Shown: positions 22,309 through 31,462, counted from the stretch's first letter. The stretch: 64,000 bases of DNA from Microbacterium sp. Bi121 (GCF_918698005.1 NZ_CAKKLJ010000004.1:1-64000), one strand, 5' to 3'. Made by a program: numbers and translations. Notes: generated by a model from the sequence alone, not told the origin.

Positions 22309-23028
22309 ATGACCCCTGTACGACGCCTTCCACCGATCGCGCTCTGGCTCATCGCGGGCGCGATGTTCGCCGCGATCGAAGCCCTTGGCCTGATCGTCAG
22401 CGGCAGCCCGTCCATCACCGCCGCCGAGATGAACGCCGTGATCGCGGTGAACGGCTTCCACGCCCCCGTCTTCGATGCGATCGCCCAATCCATCGACGTT
22501 GTCTTCGGTCCACGTTTCGCGGTCCTCGTGGGTGTGCTGGCGGTTGTGATCGCGGGCCTGATCGGGCGGTCGTGGCTGACCGCCTTGCGCATGGCTCTGC
22601 TGATCGCTATCCCGTGGGCTGCCGCTGACGTCATCAAGGTGATCATCCAGCGGCCCCGACCGGACATGTCGCTGCTCGCGCATCCGCTGCTCGTGGAGCC
22701 AACCTCGTTCAGCTATCCCAGTGGACACACGGCCTTCGCGACCGCGTTCGGGCTGAGCGCGGTGGTGATGCTCGCCGGGTGGCGATATCGGGCAGCGGCA
22801 ATCGTGGTCGCAGCCGTGGTCGCGCTGACGACGGCGTGGTCGCGCATGTACCTTGGAGCGCACTACCCCTCCGACGTGCTCGGGTCGCTCCTGCTGGTCT
22901 CTGTGTGGTGTTTGTGTCTCGGGGCGCTGATGAGGAACAGTCGCCTCTTGCGCCCGCGGCGGCGAGACGAAGAGGTGGGTGCTCGGGTCCGTGTGGTGGA
23001 TTCTGGGATGGAAAGAGGAGATTCGTGA
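22309..23028 (+). CDS. PAP2-superfamily membrane phosphatase
   Basis: A 239-residue type-2 phosphatidic-acid-phosphatase-like protein with about six membrane helices. The three catalytic motifs are intact: K-x6-RP (KVIIQRPRP, near 110-118), PSGH (near 138-141) and SR-x5-H (SRMYLGAHYPSD, near 176-187), on the outer face. Members dephosphorylate undecaprenyl pyrophosphate or other lipid phosphates. The C-terminal tail is Arg-rich and cytoplasmic. The first gene of a three-gene island operon: its TGA overlaps a GTG that may start the response regulator. Confidence 0.88.
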   Translation: MTPVRRLPPIALWLIAGAMFAAIEALGLIVSGSPSITAAEMNAVIAVNGFHAPVFDAIAQSIDVVFGPRFAVLVGVLAVVIAGLIGRSWLTALRMALLIAIPWAAADVIKVIIQRPRPDMSLLAHPLLVEPTSFSYPSGHTAFATAFGLSAVVMLAGWRYRAAAIVVAAVVALTTAWSRMYLGAHYPSDVLGSLLLVSVWCLCLGALMRNSRLLRPRRRDEEVGARVRVVDSGMERGDS

Positions 23029-23045
23029 TCGAGAAGGGAGCAGCG

Positions 23046-23714
23046 ATGCCGTCAGCCAACCGACCACGTCTCCTGCTCGTGGAGGATGACCCTCAGCTGG
23101 GTCCGCTGATCGCGCGGGTGCTCGACGAGGTGTACGACGTCACCCTCTTCAATGACGGTTCAGAGGCCCTCAGCGATGCCCAGGAACAGCGATACGACGC
23201 GATGATCATCGACCGCCGCCTCCCGACCATCGACGGCATCTCCATCGTCGAGACCCTCCGACAGGGCAACAACACCACCCCCATGCTCATCCTCACAGCC
23301 CTCGGCAGCGTGCACGACAAAGTACGCGGCCTGGACGCCGGGGCCAACGACTACCTGGTCAAGCCGTTCGAATTCGACGAACTCTTCGCCCGGCTGCGCG
23401 CAATCCGCCGCGTCTCCAACGGCGAGGGCCCGTTCGTCCGCATCGGCGGATGGGAGTTCTACCCGGACTCGCGAGCCATCTACTCCCCGTACGACGGAAG
23501 AACCATCCTCACCGACCGGGAGACGACGTTGCTGACACTGCTCGCCGCCCATCCCGATCGGACCTTCAGCCGCGAGGACATCCTCGAATCGGTATTCTCC
23601 CCCACCGACACACCGGGGACCGTCGACACATACGTGCACTACCTTCGACGCAAGACCGACATCGACATCGTCACCACAGTCCGCGGGCGCGGATATCGAC
23701 TGGGCCAACTGTGA
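23046..23714 (+). CDS. OmpR/PhoB-type response regulator
   Basis: A 222-residue two-component regulator. The receiver domain (about 7-120) has the acidic pair in VEDD, the phospho-acceptor Asp56 in IIDRRLP, the Thr in LTALG and the Lys in VKPFEFDE. A winged-helix output domain follows with SREDILESVFS and VDTYVHYLRRKTD, ending VRGRGYRL. AAGGGAG precedes the ATG at 23046; a GTG at 23025 overlapping the PAP2 stop, with its own AGAGGAG, is an alternative adding 7 residues. It likely binds the 21-bp direct-repeat boxes before the island cargo genes. Its stop overlaps the kinase start (GTGA). Confidence 0.92.
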   Translation: MPSANRPRLLLVEDDPQLGPLIARVLDEVYDVTLFNDGSEALSDAQEQRYDAMIIDRRLPTIDGISIVETLRQGNNTTPMLILTALGSVHDKVRGLDAGANDYLVKPFEFDELFARLRAIRRVSNGEGPFVRIGGWEFYPDSRAIYSPYDGRTILTDRETTLLTLLAAHPDRTFSREDILESVFSPTDTPGTVDTYVHYLRRKTDIDIVTTVRGRGYRLGQL

Positions 23715-24721
23715 GCCGCGAACGATCGCCACTCGACTCGGACGCACGACTCGTCCGAGCTGCCGCGAGACGCGTCGGCATCTGGATCGCCATCACCGTC
23801 TCGGCCCTCGTCATCGGTGTACTGATCGCCGCCTTCCTCATCGTGTTCAGTCAGATCCCGCCCGATCATCTGTTCTCACCCGGGGGGCAGGAGACCACGG
23901 TCGACATCGAAGGCGTCGACATCGTCATCGGGGCGGTCCTCGTGGGCGTCGTCGCGATCGTCCTCGCTGGGACAATCGCGCTCTTCGCAACTCGCCGAGC
24001 AGTCACACCCCTCATCGATGCGCTCCACCGTCAGCGCCGCTTCGTCGCCGACGCCTCCCACGAACTCCGCACACCGCTCGCCATCCTCGACGCCCGACTC
24101 CAAGTCCTTCAACGCGCATCCGACCCGAACGACCCGAACGCCGACATCATCACCGAACTGCGCGACGATTCACGCAACCTCAACGCGGTCGTCACAGACC
24201 TCCTCGACTCCATCGACATCACACCGGTCGACGCAGACCCCACAGCCTCCGTCAACGACACCATGGCGTCCGCAGCGTCAGCGATGACCATGATCGCCGA
24301 ACAGCATGGCGTCGTGGTTGTCGCTACAGCTACCTCCCCGGACGTCTCCGTCAAAATCCCCGAAGCGAGCCTTCGACGCAGCCTCATCGCTCTCCTCGAC
24401 AACGCCGTCAAGCATTCACCACCCGGCATCGTGGAGCTCAACGCGCGAGCAGACCGCCGGACCGTGGCAATCACCGTGATCGACCACGGACCTGGCATCC
24501 AGGGGATCGACCCACATCGCATCTTCGACCGCTTCGCCCGCTCCTCAGACGCCGTCGACGGCGGCGGCAACGCCCGCACGGGATTCGGAATCGGCCTCGC
24601 GCTCGTGCAGGACACCGTCACCCGACACGGCGGGACAATCGCCGTCACCTCGACCTCGCCTAACGGCACTGCGCTGACCCTTACCGTACGACGATGCAGC
24701 CAACGCACAGACCGAGGATGA
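23711..24721 (+). CDS. Sensor histidine kinase
   Basis: A 336-residue membrane kinase. Two membrane helices (about 23-46 and 71-93) enclose only ~24 extracytoplasmic residues, so it probably senses in or near the membrane or through a partner such as the island's membrane protein. The phosphorylated His117 lies in DASHELRTPLA. The ATPase domain has the N box (LLDNAVKHSPP), G1 (DHGPGIQG), the F box (IFDRFARSSDA) and G2 (GFGIGLALV). No clear HAMP domain is seen. The GTG at 23711 overlaps the regulator's TGA; a much longer upstream in-frame extension is an artefact over the regulator gene. Confidence 0.92.
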   Translation: MSRERSPLDSDARLVRAAARRVGIWIAITVSALVIGVLIAAFLIVFSQIPPDHLFSPGGQETTVDIEGVDIVIGAVLVGVVAIVLAGTIALFATRRAVTPLIDALHRQRRFVADASHELRTPLAILDARLQVLQRASDPNDPNADIITELRDDSRNLNAVVTDLLDSIDITPVDADPTASVNDTMASAASAMTMIAEQHGVVVVATATSPDVSVKIPEASLRRSLIALLDNAVKHSPPGIVELNARADRRTVAITVIDHGPGIQGIDPHRIFDRFARSSDAVDGGGNARTGFGIGLALVQDTVTRHGGTIAVTSTSPNGTALTLTVRRCSQRTDRG

Positions 24722-24819
24722 ATCACAGAAACGGGTGTCAGTGATGTATCGCTACGGCGCGCCCGCCGCCGCAGCAACGGTCGCTACTTGGCGCTCCGAC
24801 AGAGGGGGAGATACTACTC

Positions 24820-24842
24820 GGGGGGCCGCCGGGGGGCCGCGC
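24820..24842. repeat. Paired GGGGGGCCGC repeats, right end
   Basis: GGGGGGCCGC at 24820-24829 and 24831-24840, matching the left-end block with one mismatch and in the same orientation, 48 bp inside the right attachment site. The surrounding 170 bp after the kinase gene hold no gene. Confidence 0.45.
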
Positions 24843-24890
24843 ATGGATCGCCGCCTGAGGCCAGGTCCGGCAGATCCCAGTGTTTCCTAG

Positions 24891-24933
24891 GTGGGCCCTG
24901 CCGGGATCGAACCGACGACATCCACGGTGTAAA
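24891..24933. repeat. Right attachment site within tRNA-Val
   Basis: The 43-bp sequence is identical to 18686-18728. It forms the 3' half of the intact tRNA-Val, so insertion left the tRNA functional. Confidence 0.9.
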
Positions 24934-24964
24934 CGTGGCGCTCTACCAGCTGAGCTAAAGGCCC
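24892..24964 (-). tRNA. tRNA-Val (anticodon UAC)
   Basis: A 73-nt gene that folds as a full cloverleaf: acceptor GGGCCTT, D arm AGCTCAGCTGGTAGAGC, anticodon arm CCACG-TTTACAC-CGTGG, T arm GTCGG-TTCGATC-CCGGC. CCA is not fully encoded (ACC then T). It is the integration target of the island to its left. Confidence 0.95.
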
Positions 24965-25118
24965 TGACCTCTCCATTGTATGCGGGCGCCCGGTGCGCGA
25001 CGCATCCTCCGAAGACGGCTAGGCTGAATACAGCGCGCGTTGTGCCGAGACGACAAGACTCCCCCGCGTCGCTTCCCGTTTCATTGGCAAGACCTGCCAG
25101 CTTGACGAAAGGTTCCAC

Positions 25119-27845
25119 GTGACCGTCCACGATCAGGATCCGTACTCCCAGGGCCCCCTCGACAGCGATCCGGAAGAGACCGGCGAATGGCAGCAGTCGC
25201 TCGACGAACTCGTCGACGCCAAGGGTCACGGCCGCGGGCGGGAGATCATGCTCAGCATGCTCAAGCGCTCCAAGGAGCTGCACCTGAATGTGCCGATGGT
25301 TCCGACCACGGACTACATCAACACCATCGCGTCGGAGAACGAGCCCGAGTTCCCCGGTGACGAGGAGCTCGAGCGCCGCTACCGCCACTGGATCCGCTGG
25401 AACGCAGCGATCACCGTGCACCGCGCGCAGCGCCCCGGCATCGGAGTCGGCGGCCACATCTCGACCTACGCCTCGGCTGCGTCGCTCTACGAGGTCGGTC
25501 ACAACCACTTCTTCCGCGGGCAGGACCACCCCTCCGGCGGCGACCAGATCTTCTACCAGGGCCACGCCTCCCCCGGCATGTACGCCCGCGCGTTCCTCGA
25601 AGGCCGGCTGACCGAGGCGCAGCTCGACGCGTTCCGCCAGGAGAAGTCCGGCGCCCCGAACGGCCTCCCCTCCTACCCGCACCCGCGCATGATGCGCGAG
25701 TTCTGGCAGTTCCCGACCGTGTCGATGGGTCTCGGCCCGATCAACGCGATCTACCAGGCGATGACCAACAAGTATCTCGCCAACCGCGGCATCAAGGACG
25801 TCGCCGACTCGCACGTCTGGGCCTTCCTCGGCGACGGCGAGATGGACGAGGTCGAGTCGCGCGGTCAGCTCCAGGTCGCCGCCAACGAGGGTCTGGACAA
25901 CCTCACCTTCGTGATCAACGCCAACCTGCAGCGGCTCGACGGCCCTGTGCGAGGCAACGGCAAGATCATCCAGGAGCTCGAGTCGTACTTCCGCGGCGCC
26001 GGCTGGAACGTCATCAAGGTCGTCTGGGGCCGCGAGTGGGACGACCTGCTCGCCCGCGACACCGAGGGCGCGCTCCTCAACCTGATGAACGTCACCCCCG
26101 ATGGCGACTACCAGACGTACAAGGCCGAGAACGGCGCGTTCGTGCGCGAGAACTTCTTCGGCCGCGATGAGCGCACCGCAGCCCTGGTCAAGGACTACAC
26201 CGACGACCAGATCTGGAAGCTGCGCCGCGGTGGCCACGACTACCGCAAGGTGTACGCGGCGTACAAGGCTGCGATGGAGCACAAGGGCCAGCCGACCGTC
26301 ATCCTCGCGAAGACCGTCAAGGGCTACGGCCTCGGCCCCCACTTCGAGGGACGCAACGCCACGCACCAGATGAAGAAGATGACGCTGGACGACCTCAAGC
26401 TGTTCCGCGACACCATGCAGATCCCGATCACGGACGCGCAGCTCGAGGAGAACCCGTACCAGCCGCCGTACTTCCACCCCGGCGCGCAGGACGAGACGAT
26501 CCAGTACATGCTCGAGCGCCGCCGTGACCTCGGAGGGTTCCTCCCCGAGCGCCGCAAGAAGCACGTCGACCTCGCCCTCCCCGAGGAGAAGGACTACGCG
26601 TTCCCCAAGAAGGGCTCGGGCAATCAGGAGGTCGCCACCACGATGGCGTTCGTCCGCATGCTCAAGGACCTGCTGCGGGTCAAGGGCTTCGGCGAGCGGA
26701 TCGTCCCGATCATCCCGGACGAGGCCCGCACCTTCGGCATGGACTCGTACTTCCCGTCGGCGAAGATCTACAACCCGAACGGCCAGAACTACACGGCCGT
26801 CGACCGCGAGCTGCTCCTGGCGTACAAGGAGAGCCCGCAGGGCCAGATCATGCACGTCGGCATCAACGAGGCCGGCGCCACAGCAGCCTTCACCGCCACG
26901 GCGACGTCCTACTCGACGCACGGCGAGCCGCTTATTCCGATCTACATCTTCTACTCGATGTTCGGCTACCAGCGCACCGGCGACGCCTTCTGGGCCGCTG
27001 CCGACCAGATGGCCCGCGGCTTCGTGATCGGCGCCACCGCCGGACGCACGACACTCACGGGTGAGGGAACGCAGCACGCGGACGGCCACTCGCCGCTGCT
27101 CGCGTCGACCAACCCTGCGACGATCAGCTACGACCCTGCCTACGGCTACGAGGTCTCGCACATCGTGCAGGCCGGTATCGAGCGCATGTACGGCGGATCG
27201 CACCCCGACCCCGACGTCATGTACTACCTGACGGTGTACAACGAGCCGCTGAAGCAGCCCGCCGAGCCCGAGAACGTCGATGCCGAAGGCATCCTCAAGG
27301 GCATCCACCGCGTTGCTGAGGGAACCGGCGACGGACCCCGCGTGCAGCTGCTCGCCTCCGGCGTCGGCGTGCCGTGGGCGATCGAAGCCCAGGATCTCCT
27401 CGCGAAGGACTGGGGCGTCGTCGCCGATGTCTGGTCGGTGACCAGCTGGAACGAGCTGCGCCGTGACGGCCTCGCCGCCGACGAGCACAACTTCCTGCAC
27501 CCCGAAGAGGAGCCCCAGGTCGCGTACCTGACGCAGAAGCTGCAGTCGGCGGAGGGCCCGTTCATCGCCACCAGCGACTACATGCACGCCGTGCAGGACC
27601 AGATCCGCCAGTGGGTGCCAGGCGACTTCTACACGCTCGGTGCCGACGGGTTCGGCTTCGCCGACACGCGCGCGGCCGCTCGTCGATTCTTCAAGATCGA
27701 CGGGCCGTCGATGGTCGTCCGGGCCCTGCAGGGTCTCGCCGATCAGGGCAAGCTCGACCGCTCGGTCATCGCTCAGGCGATCGCGAAGTACGACCTGCAC
27801 AACGTGAACGCCGGTACGAGCGGAAACGCCGGCGGCGAGAGCTGA
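25119..27845 (+). CDS. aceE: Pyruvate dehydrogenase E1 component, homodimeric
   Basis: A 908-residue thiamine-diphosphate enzyme that decarboxylates pyruvate and passes the acetyl group to lipoyl-E2. It has the single-chain AceE architecture. [15 protein letters not shown] and [13 protein letters not shown] are in the N-terminal part. The ThDP/Mg motif GDGEMDE...N-x-QRLDG lies near 230-270. A C-terminal transketolase-like region includes [19 protein letters not shown]. The GTG at 25119 has GAAAGG 7 nt upstream. The 154-bp upstream region holds a TAGGCT (25020-25025) that may be its -10, giving a leader of ~87 nt. The PucR-fab genes follow directly. Confidence 0.97.
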   Translation: MTVHDQDPYSQGPLDSDPEETGEWQQSLDELVDAKGHGRGREIMLSMLKRSKELHLNVPMVPTTDYINTIASENEPEFPGDEELERRYRHWIRWNAAITVHRAQRPGIGVGGHISTYASAASLYEVGHNHFFRGQDHPSGGDQIFYQGHASPGMYARAFLEGRLTEAQLDAFRQEKSGAPNGLPSYPHPRMMREFWQFPTVSMGLGPINAIYQAMTNKYLANRGIKDVADSHVWAFLGDGEMDEVESRGQLQVAANEGLDNLTFVINANLQRLDGPVRGNGKIIQELESYFRGAGWNVIKVVWGREWDDLLARDTEGALLNLMNVTPDGDYQTYKAENGAFVRENFFGRDERTAALVKDYTDDQIWKLRRGGHDYRKVYAAYKAAMEHKGQPTVILAKTVKGYGLGPHFEGRNATHQMKKMTLDDLKLFRDTMQIPITDAQLEENPYQPPYFHPGAQDETIQYMLERRRDLGGFLPERRKKHVDLALPEEKDYAFPKKGSGNQEVATTMAFVRMLKDLLRVKGFGERIVPIIPDEARTFGMDSYFPSAKIYNPNGQNYTAVDRELLLAYKESPQGQIMHVGINEAGATAAFTATATSYSTHGEPLIPIYIFYSMFGYQRTGDAFWAAADQMARGFVIGATAGRTTLTGEGTQHADGHSPLLASTNPATISYDPAYGYEVSHIVQAGIERMYGGSHPDPDVMYYLTVYNEPLKQPAEPENVDAEGILKGIHRVAEGTGDGPRVQLLASGVGVPWAIEAQDLLAKDWGVVADVWSVTSWNELRRDGLAADEHNFLHPEEEPQVAYLTQKLQSAEGPFIATSDYMHAVQDQIRQWVPGDFYTLGADGFGFADTRAAARRFFKIDGPSMVVRALQGLADQGKLDRSVIAQAIAKYDLHNVNAGTSGNAGGES

Positions 27846-27852
27846 GTCGCGT

Positions 27853-29070
27853 GTGACCGCATCGTCTCAGGCGTCGATGGACAAGGCGGCGACGCTCGCC
27901 TGGCTGCGCCGCATCTCGGGTGATCTTGCGACGGCGACGATACAGCGCCTCGAGGACACGCTCCCCTGGTACGCCGACATGCCACCGGCCCGCCGCTCAG
28001 CGGTCGGGCTGGTGGCGCAGGCCGGCATCACGTCCTTCATCCAGTGGTACGACGACCCCACCTCGACGCCGTGGATCGCCGCCGACATCTTCGCCGCGGC
28101 GCCCCGCGAACTGCTGCGCAGCGTCAGCCTCACCCAGACCCTCCAGCTCATCCGCGTCACGGTCGAGGTGACCGAGGAGCGCGTCGCAGGGAAGGGCGAG
28201 TACCTGCGCGAGGCGATCCTGCTCTACTCGCGCGATGTCGCATTCGCGGCGGCCGACGTCTACGCGCGTGCCGCCGAGGCGCGCGGTCTGTGGGACGCCA
28301 GGCTCGAGGCCCTCGTCGTCGACTCGATCCTCACGGGTGAGGCCGATGAGGAGCTGCCCAGTCGCATCGCGGCGCTCGGCTGGCACGGCCACGGCGAGGT
28401 GTGCGTGCTCGTCGGCACGACTCCCCCGCAGTTCGATGTGGATCACGTCCGGCGCACCGCGCGCAAGCTCGCGGTCGACGTGCTGATCGGCGTCCAGGGC
28501 TCCCGCCTCGTGCTGGTGCTCGGACGCGCCCACGTGCCGGGCAAGGAGGACGAGCAGGACGAACTGGCGTTCAATGAGATCGCCACGCGCCTCGAGTCCT
28601 CGTTCGGGCCGGGCTACGTCGTGCTCGGCCCGCCTGTCGCCGCTCTTGTCGACGCAGGGCAGAGCGCTCGCGCGGCGCTCGCGGGCTTCGCCGTGGCCCG
28701 CGCCTGGCGCACGGCTCCTCGCCCCGTGGAGGCGGACGATCTGCTGCCGGAGCGCGCTCTCGCCGGCGACCCGCTCGCCAAGCAGACGCTGATCGACCGG
28801 ATCTACCGTCCGCTTCAAGCGCACTCAACGGACCTGGTGACGACGCTGTGGAGCTACCTCGACAACGGCCGCTCTCTCGAGGCGACAGCGCGCGAGCTGT
28901 TCGTCCACCCGAACACGGTCCGCTACCGGCTCAAGCGCGTGAGCGAGGTCATCGGCTGGGACGCCACAGGCCCGCGCGAGGCGCTGATCCTGCAGACGGC
29001 GCTTATCCTCGGATCCATCGGCACAGCCGAGACGGTGCGGCGTCGCACTCCTGCTCGCCGCACGCGCTGA
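27853..29070 (+). CDS. PucR/CdaR-type transcriptional regulator upstream of fab genes
   Basis: A 405-residue regulator of the PucR-C-HTH class. The first ~300 residues are a sensor region without a recognised ligand domain, and the C-terminal HTH_30 reads LWSYLDNGRSLEATARELFVHPNTVRYRLKRV (about 335-366). In Streptomyces a homologue next to fabD (FasR) activates the fabD-fabH-acpP-fabF cluster, and the same order here supports that role. The GTG at 27853 lacks a good ribosome site; the ATG at codon 9 (27877) is an alternative. The aceE stop is 7 nt upstream. An imperfect palindrome before fabD is a candidate binding site. Confidence 0.88.
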   Translation: MTASSQASMDKAATLAWLRRISGDLATATIQRLEDTLPWYADMPPARRSAVGLVAQAGITSFIQWYDDPTSTPWIAADIFAAAPRELLRSVSLTQTLQLIRVTVEVTEERVAGKGEYLREAILLYSRDVAFAAADVYARAAEARGLWDARLEALVVDSILTGEADEELPSRIAALGWHGHGEVCVLVGTTPPQFDVDHVRRTARKLAVDVLIGVQGSRLVLVLGRAHVPGKEDEQDELAFNEIATRLESSFGPGYVVLGPPVAALVDAGQSARAALAGFAVARAWRTAPRPVEADDLLPERALAGDPLAKQTLIDRIYRPLQAHSTDLVTTLWSYLDNGRSLEATARELFVHPNTVRYRLKRVSEVIGWDATGPREALILQTALILGSIGTAETVRRRTPARRTR

Positions 29071-29090
29071 CGTCCACGGTGCACGCCACG

Positions 29091-29115
29091 CACAAACGAT
29101 TCCGCGAATCTTGTG
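29091..29115. promoter_or_regulatory. Imperfect palindrome upstream of fabD (candidate operator)
   Basis: CACAAACGATTC-CGC-GAATC-TTGTG is symmetric apart from a 2-nt bulge. It lies 45 bp before the fabD start, in the 90-bp gap after the PucR-type regulator gene. Assignment to that regulator is inference. Confidence 0.4.
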
Positions 29116-29160
29116 AGGGTACATCCACCGTTTCGACGTGATCGTTGGCAGACTGGGTAG

Positions 29161-30081
29161 GTGATTGTCGCCGCATGCCCCGGACAGGGCTCTCAGACTC
29201 CCGGCTTCCTGGCCCCCTGGCTCGAACTCGATGGCGTGGCCGACAGCCTCGCCAGGTACTCCGAAGCCGCTGAGATCGATCTGATCTCGCACGGCACCGA
29301 ATCGGACGCCGACACGATCCGGGACACCCGTATCGCGCAGCCGCTCATCGTCGCGGCGTCGCTGATCGCCTGGCAGGCTCTCGTCGAGCGCGCCGGACGC
29401 TGCTCCGACGGGATCGCCGGGCACTCGGTCGGCGAGCTCGCGGCCATCGTCGGGGCCGGAGTGATCTCCGCAGAGGAGACCATGCGGCTGGTCGGCATCC
29501 GCGGGCGCGCGATGGCGGATGCCGCAGCGCAGACCCCGACCGGCATGAGCGCCGTGCTGGGCGGCGACGAGCAGGCCGTGCTCGATCGACTCGCCGAGTT
29601 GGAGCTGACCCCGGCCAACCATAACGGCGGCGGGCAGATCGTGGCCGCGGGCGCCCTGCCGGCCCTCGCCTCCCTCGCCGAGGAGCCGCTGAAGGGCACC
29701 AGGGTGATCCCCCTGCAGGTCGCGGGTGCTTTCCACACCACGTACATGGCCTCGGCCGTCGACGCGCTGCGCACCGCTGTCGCCGACGTCACGCCGAGCG
29801 AACCGGATCTGACCCTCTGGACGAATCGCGACGGCTCCGTCGTCTCCTCCGGAACCAGGGCACTCGAGCTGATCGTGAACCAGGTGTCATCGCCTGTTCG
29901 GTGGGACCTGTGCATGGCATCGTTCGCGGATGCCGGCATCACCGGCATGATCGAGCTCGCACCCGCCGGCGCCCTGACGGGCCTCGCGAAGCGCGGACTG
30001 CGCGGCACACCCGTCGTCGCCGTGAAGACACCCGATGACCTCGATGCAGCAGCCGAGCTGCTGAACGGAGCAGCAGCATGA
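29161..30081 (+). CDS. fabD: Malonyl-CoA:ACP transacylase
   Basis: A 306-residue acyltransferase that loads malonyl onto acyl carrier protein in FAS-II. It has the GQGSQTPG loop (8-15), the nucleophile Ser89 in GHSVGE and the catalytic His in AGAFHTTYM. The GTG start at 29161 has a CAGACT hexamer 6 nt upstream, a poorer version of the leaderless -10 seen elsewhere, suggesting dependence on an activator. Its TGA overlaps the fabH ATG (ATGA). Confidence 0.95.
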   Translation: MIVAACPGQGSQTPGFLAPWLELDGVADSLARYSEAAEIDLISHGTESDADTIRDTRIAQPLIVAASLIAWQALVERAGRCSDGIAGHSVGELAAIVGAGVISAEETMRLVGIRGRAMADAAAQTPTGMSAVLGGDEQAVLDRLAELELTPANHNGGGQIVAAGALPALASLAEEPLKGTRVIPLQVAGAFHTTYMASAVDALRTAVADVTPSEPDLTLWTNRDGSVVSSGTRALELIVNQVSSPVRWDLCMASFADAGITGMIELAPAGALTGLAKRGLRGTPVVAVKTPDDLDAAAELLNGAAA

Positions 30082-31079
30082 CCGCAACGCTGAAGCAGGC
30101 CACCGGCCCGCAGTTCACCCGCATCCTCTCGTACGGCGCCGCACGCGGCGAGAACTTCGTGCCGAACGACGATCTGGTCGGTCCCATCGACTCCAGCGAT
30201 GAGTGGATCCGTCAGCGCACCGGCATCGTCACCCGCGTCCGTGCCGACAAGGGCACGTCTGCGATCGACCTCGCCGCGATCGCCGGCGCAGAGGCGATCG
30301 AGAAGTCCGGCGTCGCGGCATCCGACATCGATCTCGTGATCGTCGCGACGATCAGCAACCCGAAGCAGACTCCGTCGGCCGCGGCGATCGTCGCCGACCG
30401 GGTCGGGGCGAACCCGGCAGCCGCCTACGACTCCAATGCTGCCTGCGCCGGCTACGCCTACGGCATCGCGCAGGCCGACGCGCTCATCCGCGCCGGTGCC
30501 GCGCACTACGCCCTGGTGATCGGCACCGAGAAGCTCTCGGACGTCGTGGACCCCACCGACCGCAGCATCTCCTTCCTGCTCGGCGACGGCGCAGGCGCCG
30601 TCGTGATCGGGCCGAGCGACACGCCGGCGATCGCGCCGGTGGTCTGGGGTTCAGATGGCTCCCGAGCGGATGCCGTCACCATGAACGGTGACCTGACGCA
30701 GTTCCGTGACGGAGAAGTGCCCTGGCCGACGCTGCGCCAGGACGGCCCCTCCGTCTTCCGCTGGGCGGTGTGGGAGATGGCGAAGGTCGCCAGAGAAGCC
30801 CTCGAGGTCGCCGGTGTCGAAGCCGCAGATCTCGCCGCCTTCATCCCCCACCAGGCGAACATGCGCATCATCGATGAGTTTGCCAAGCAGCTGAAGCTGC
30901 CGGAGTCCACGATCATCGCGCGCGACATCGAGACCACGGGCAACACCTCGGCGGCGTCGATCCCGCTGGCGACGCACCGGCTGCTGCAGGAGCACCCCGA
31001 GCTCTCCGGGGGTCTCGCGCTGCAGATCGGCTTCGGCGCTGGCCTCGTCTTCGCCGCACAGGTCGTCGTCCTCCCCTGA
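30078..31079 (+). CDS. fabH: Beta-ketoacyl-ACP synthase III
   Basis: A 333-residue condensing enzyme that starts fatty-acid chains from acyl-CoA and malonyl-ACP. The catalytic triad is visible: Cys123 in SNAACAGYAYG, His in IPHQAN and Asn in TTGNTSAAS. Actinobacterial enzymes use branched and straight starters. It overlaps fabD by 4 nt and is followed after 67 nt by acpP. Confidence 0.95.
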   Translation: MTATLKQATGPQFTRILSYGAARGENFVPNDDLVGPIDSSDEWIRQRTGIVTRVRADKGTSAIDLAAIAGAEAIEKSGVAASDIDLVIVATISNPKQTPSAAAIVADRVGANPAAAYDSNAACAGYAYGIAQADALIRAGAAHYALVIGTEKLSDVVDPTDRSISFLLGDGAGAVVIGPSDTPAIAPVVWGSDGSRADAVTMNGDLTQFRDGEVPWPTLRQDGPSVFRWAVWEMAKVAREALEVAGVEAADLAAFIPHQANMRIIDEFAKQLKLPESTIIARDIETTGNTSAASIPLATHRLLQEHPELSGGLALQIGFGAGLVFAAQVVVLP

Positions 31080-31146
31080 ACTCCGCATGCCGTTCCCTAG
31101 ACTGGGCATCGGTTCCGAACACAACCGCAAGAAAGAGGAAATCCAC

Positions 31147-31395
31147 ATGGCTTTCACCAACGATGAGGTCCTCGCCGGCCTCGCCGAGCTCGTCACCGAC
31201 GAGACCGGCATCGACAGCTCCGAGGTCGCTCTCGAGAAGTCCTTCACGGACGACCTCGACATCGACTCGATCTCGATGATGACGATCGTCGTCAACGCCG
31301 AGGAGAAGTTCGGCGTCACCATCCCCGACGACGAGGTCAAGAACCTCAAGACCGTCGCGGATGCCGTCAACTTCATCGTCGCCGGCCAGGAGTAA
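31147..31395 (+). CDS. acpP: Acyl carrier protein
   Basis: An 82-residue acidic carrier protein. The phosphopantetheine attachment site is Ser41 in DLDIDSISMM; DSIS replaces the more common DSLD, as in related Microbacteriaceae. Helices II and III follow with VNAEEKFGVTIPDDEVKNL. AAAGAGGAA lies upstream of the ATG at 31147. A strong hairpin between this gene and fabF may let ACP be made in excess. Confidence 0.95.
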   Translation: MAFTNDEVLAGLAELVTDETGIDSSEVALEKSFTDDLDIDSISMMTIVVNAEEKFGVTIPDDEVKNLKTVADAVNFIVAGQE

Positions 31396-31403
31396 CACCT
31401 GAG

Positions 31404-31432
31404 GGATGCCACCCCGCGATGGGGTGGCATCC
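31404..31432 (+). terminator. Hairpin between acpP and fabF (attenuating terminator?)
   Basis: A perfect 12-bp stem (GGATGCCACCCC, 31404-31415, with 31421-31432) has a 5-nt loop and starts 8 nt after the acpP stop. There is no U tract, so it may be a partial terminator or an mRNA-stability element. Confidence 0.6.
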
Positions 31433-31462
31433 TCCTGCCCCTCACCTAAGGAACCACACCCC

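Larger units (their letters stand above)
18686..24933. mobile_element. Integrative element inserted in tRNA-Val
   Basis: A ~6.2-kb element bounded by identical 43-bp direct repeats: the left copy is a 3' half-tRNA, the right copy lies within the intact tRNA-Val gene. A tyrosine recombinase gene lies just inside the left end. Cargo is an IS481-like remnant, a multi-repeat membrane protein, an Asp-rich secreted protein, a PAP2 phosphatase and a response-regulator/histidine-kinase pair. No replication, conjugation or phage structural genes are present, so it is a satellite-like or decayed island. The integrase is N-terminally cut, so present mobility is doubtful. Confidence 0.88.

Noticed and set aside
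23450..23710. Upstream extension of the histidine kinase by 87 codons
   Set aside because: It overlaps the response regulator's winged helix in another frame; the GTGA overlap at 23711 is the normal coupled start.
24738..27800. 1020-codon open frame on the minus strand
   Set aside because: It lies opposite aceE, which has full family motifs. High-GC coding creates long antisense frames; the translation is low-complexity and matches nothing.
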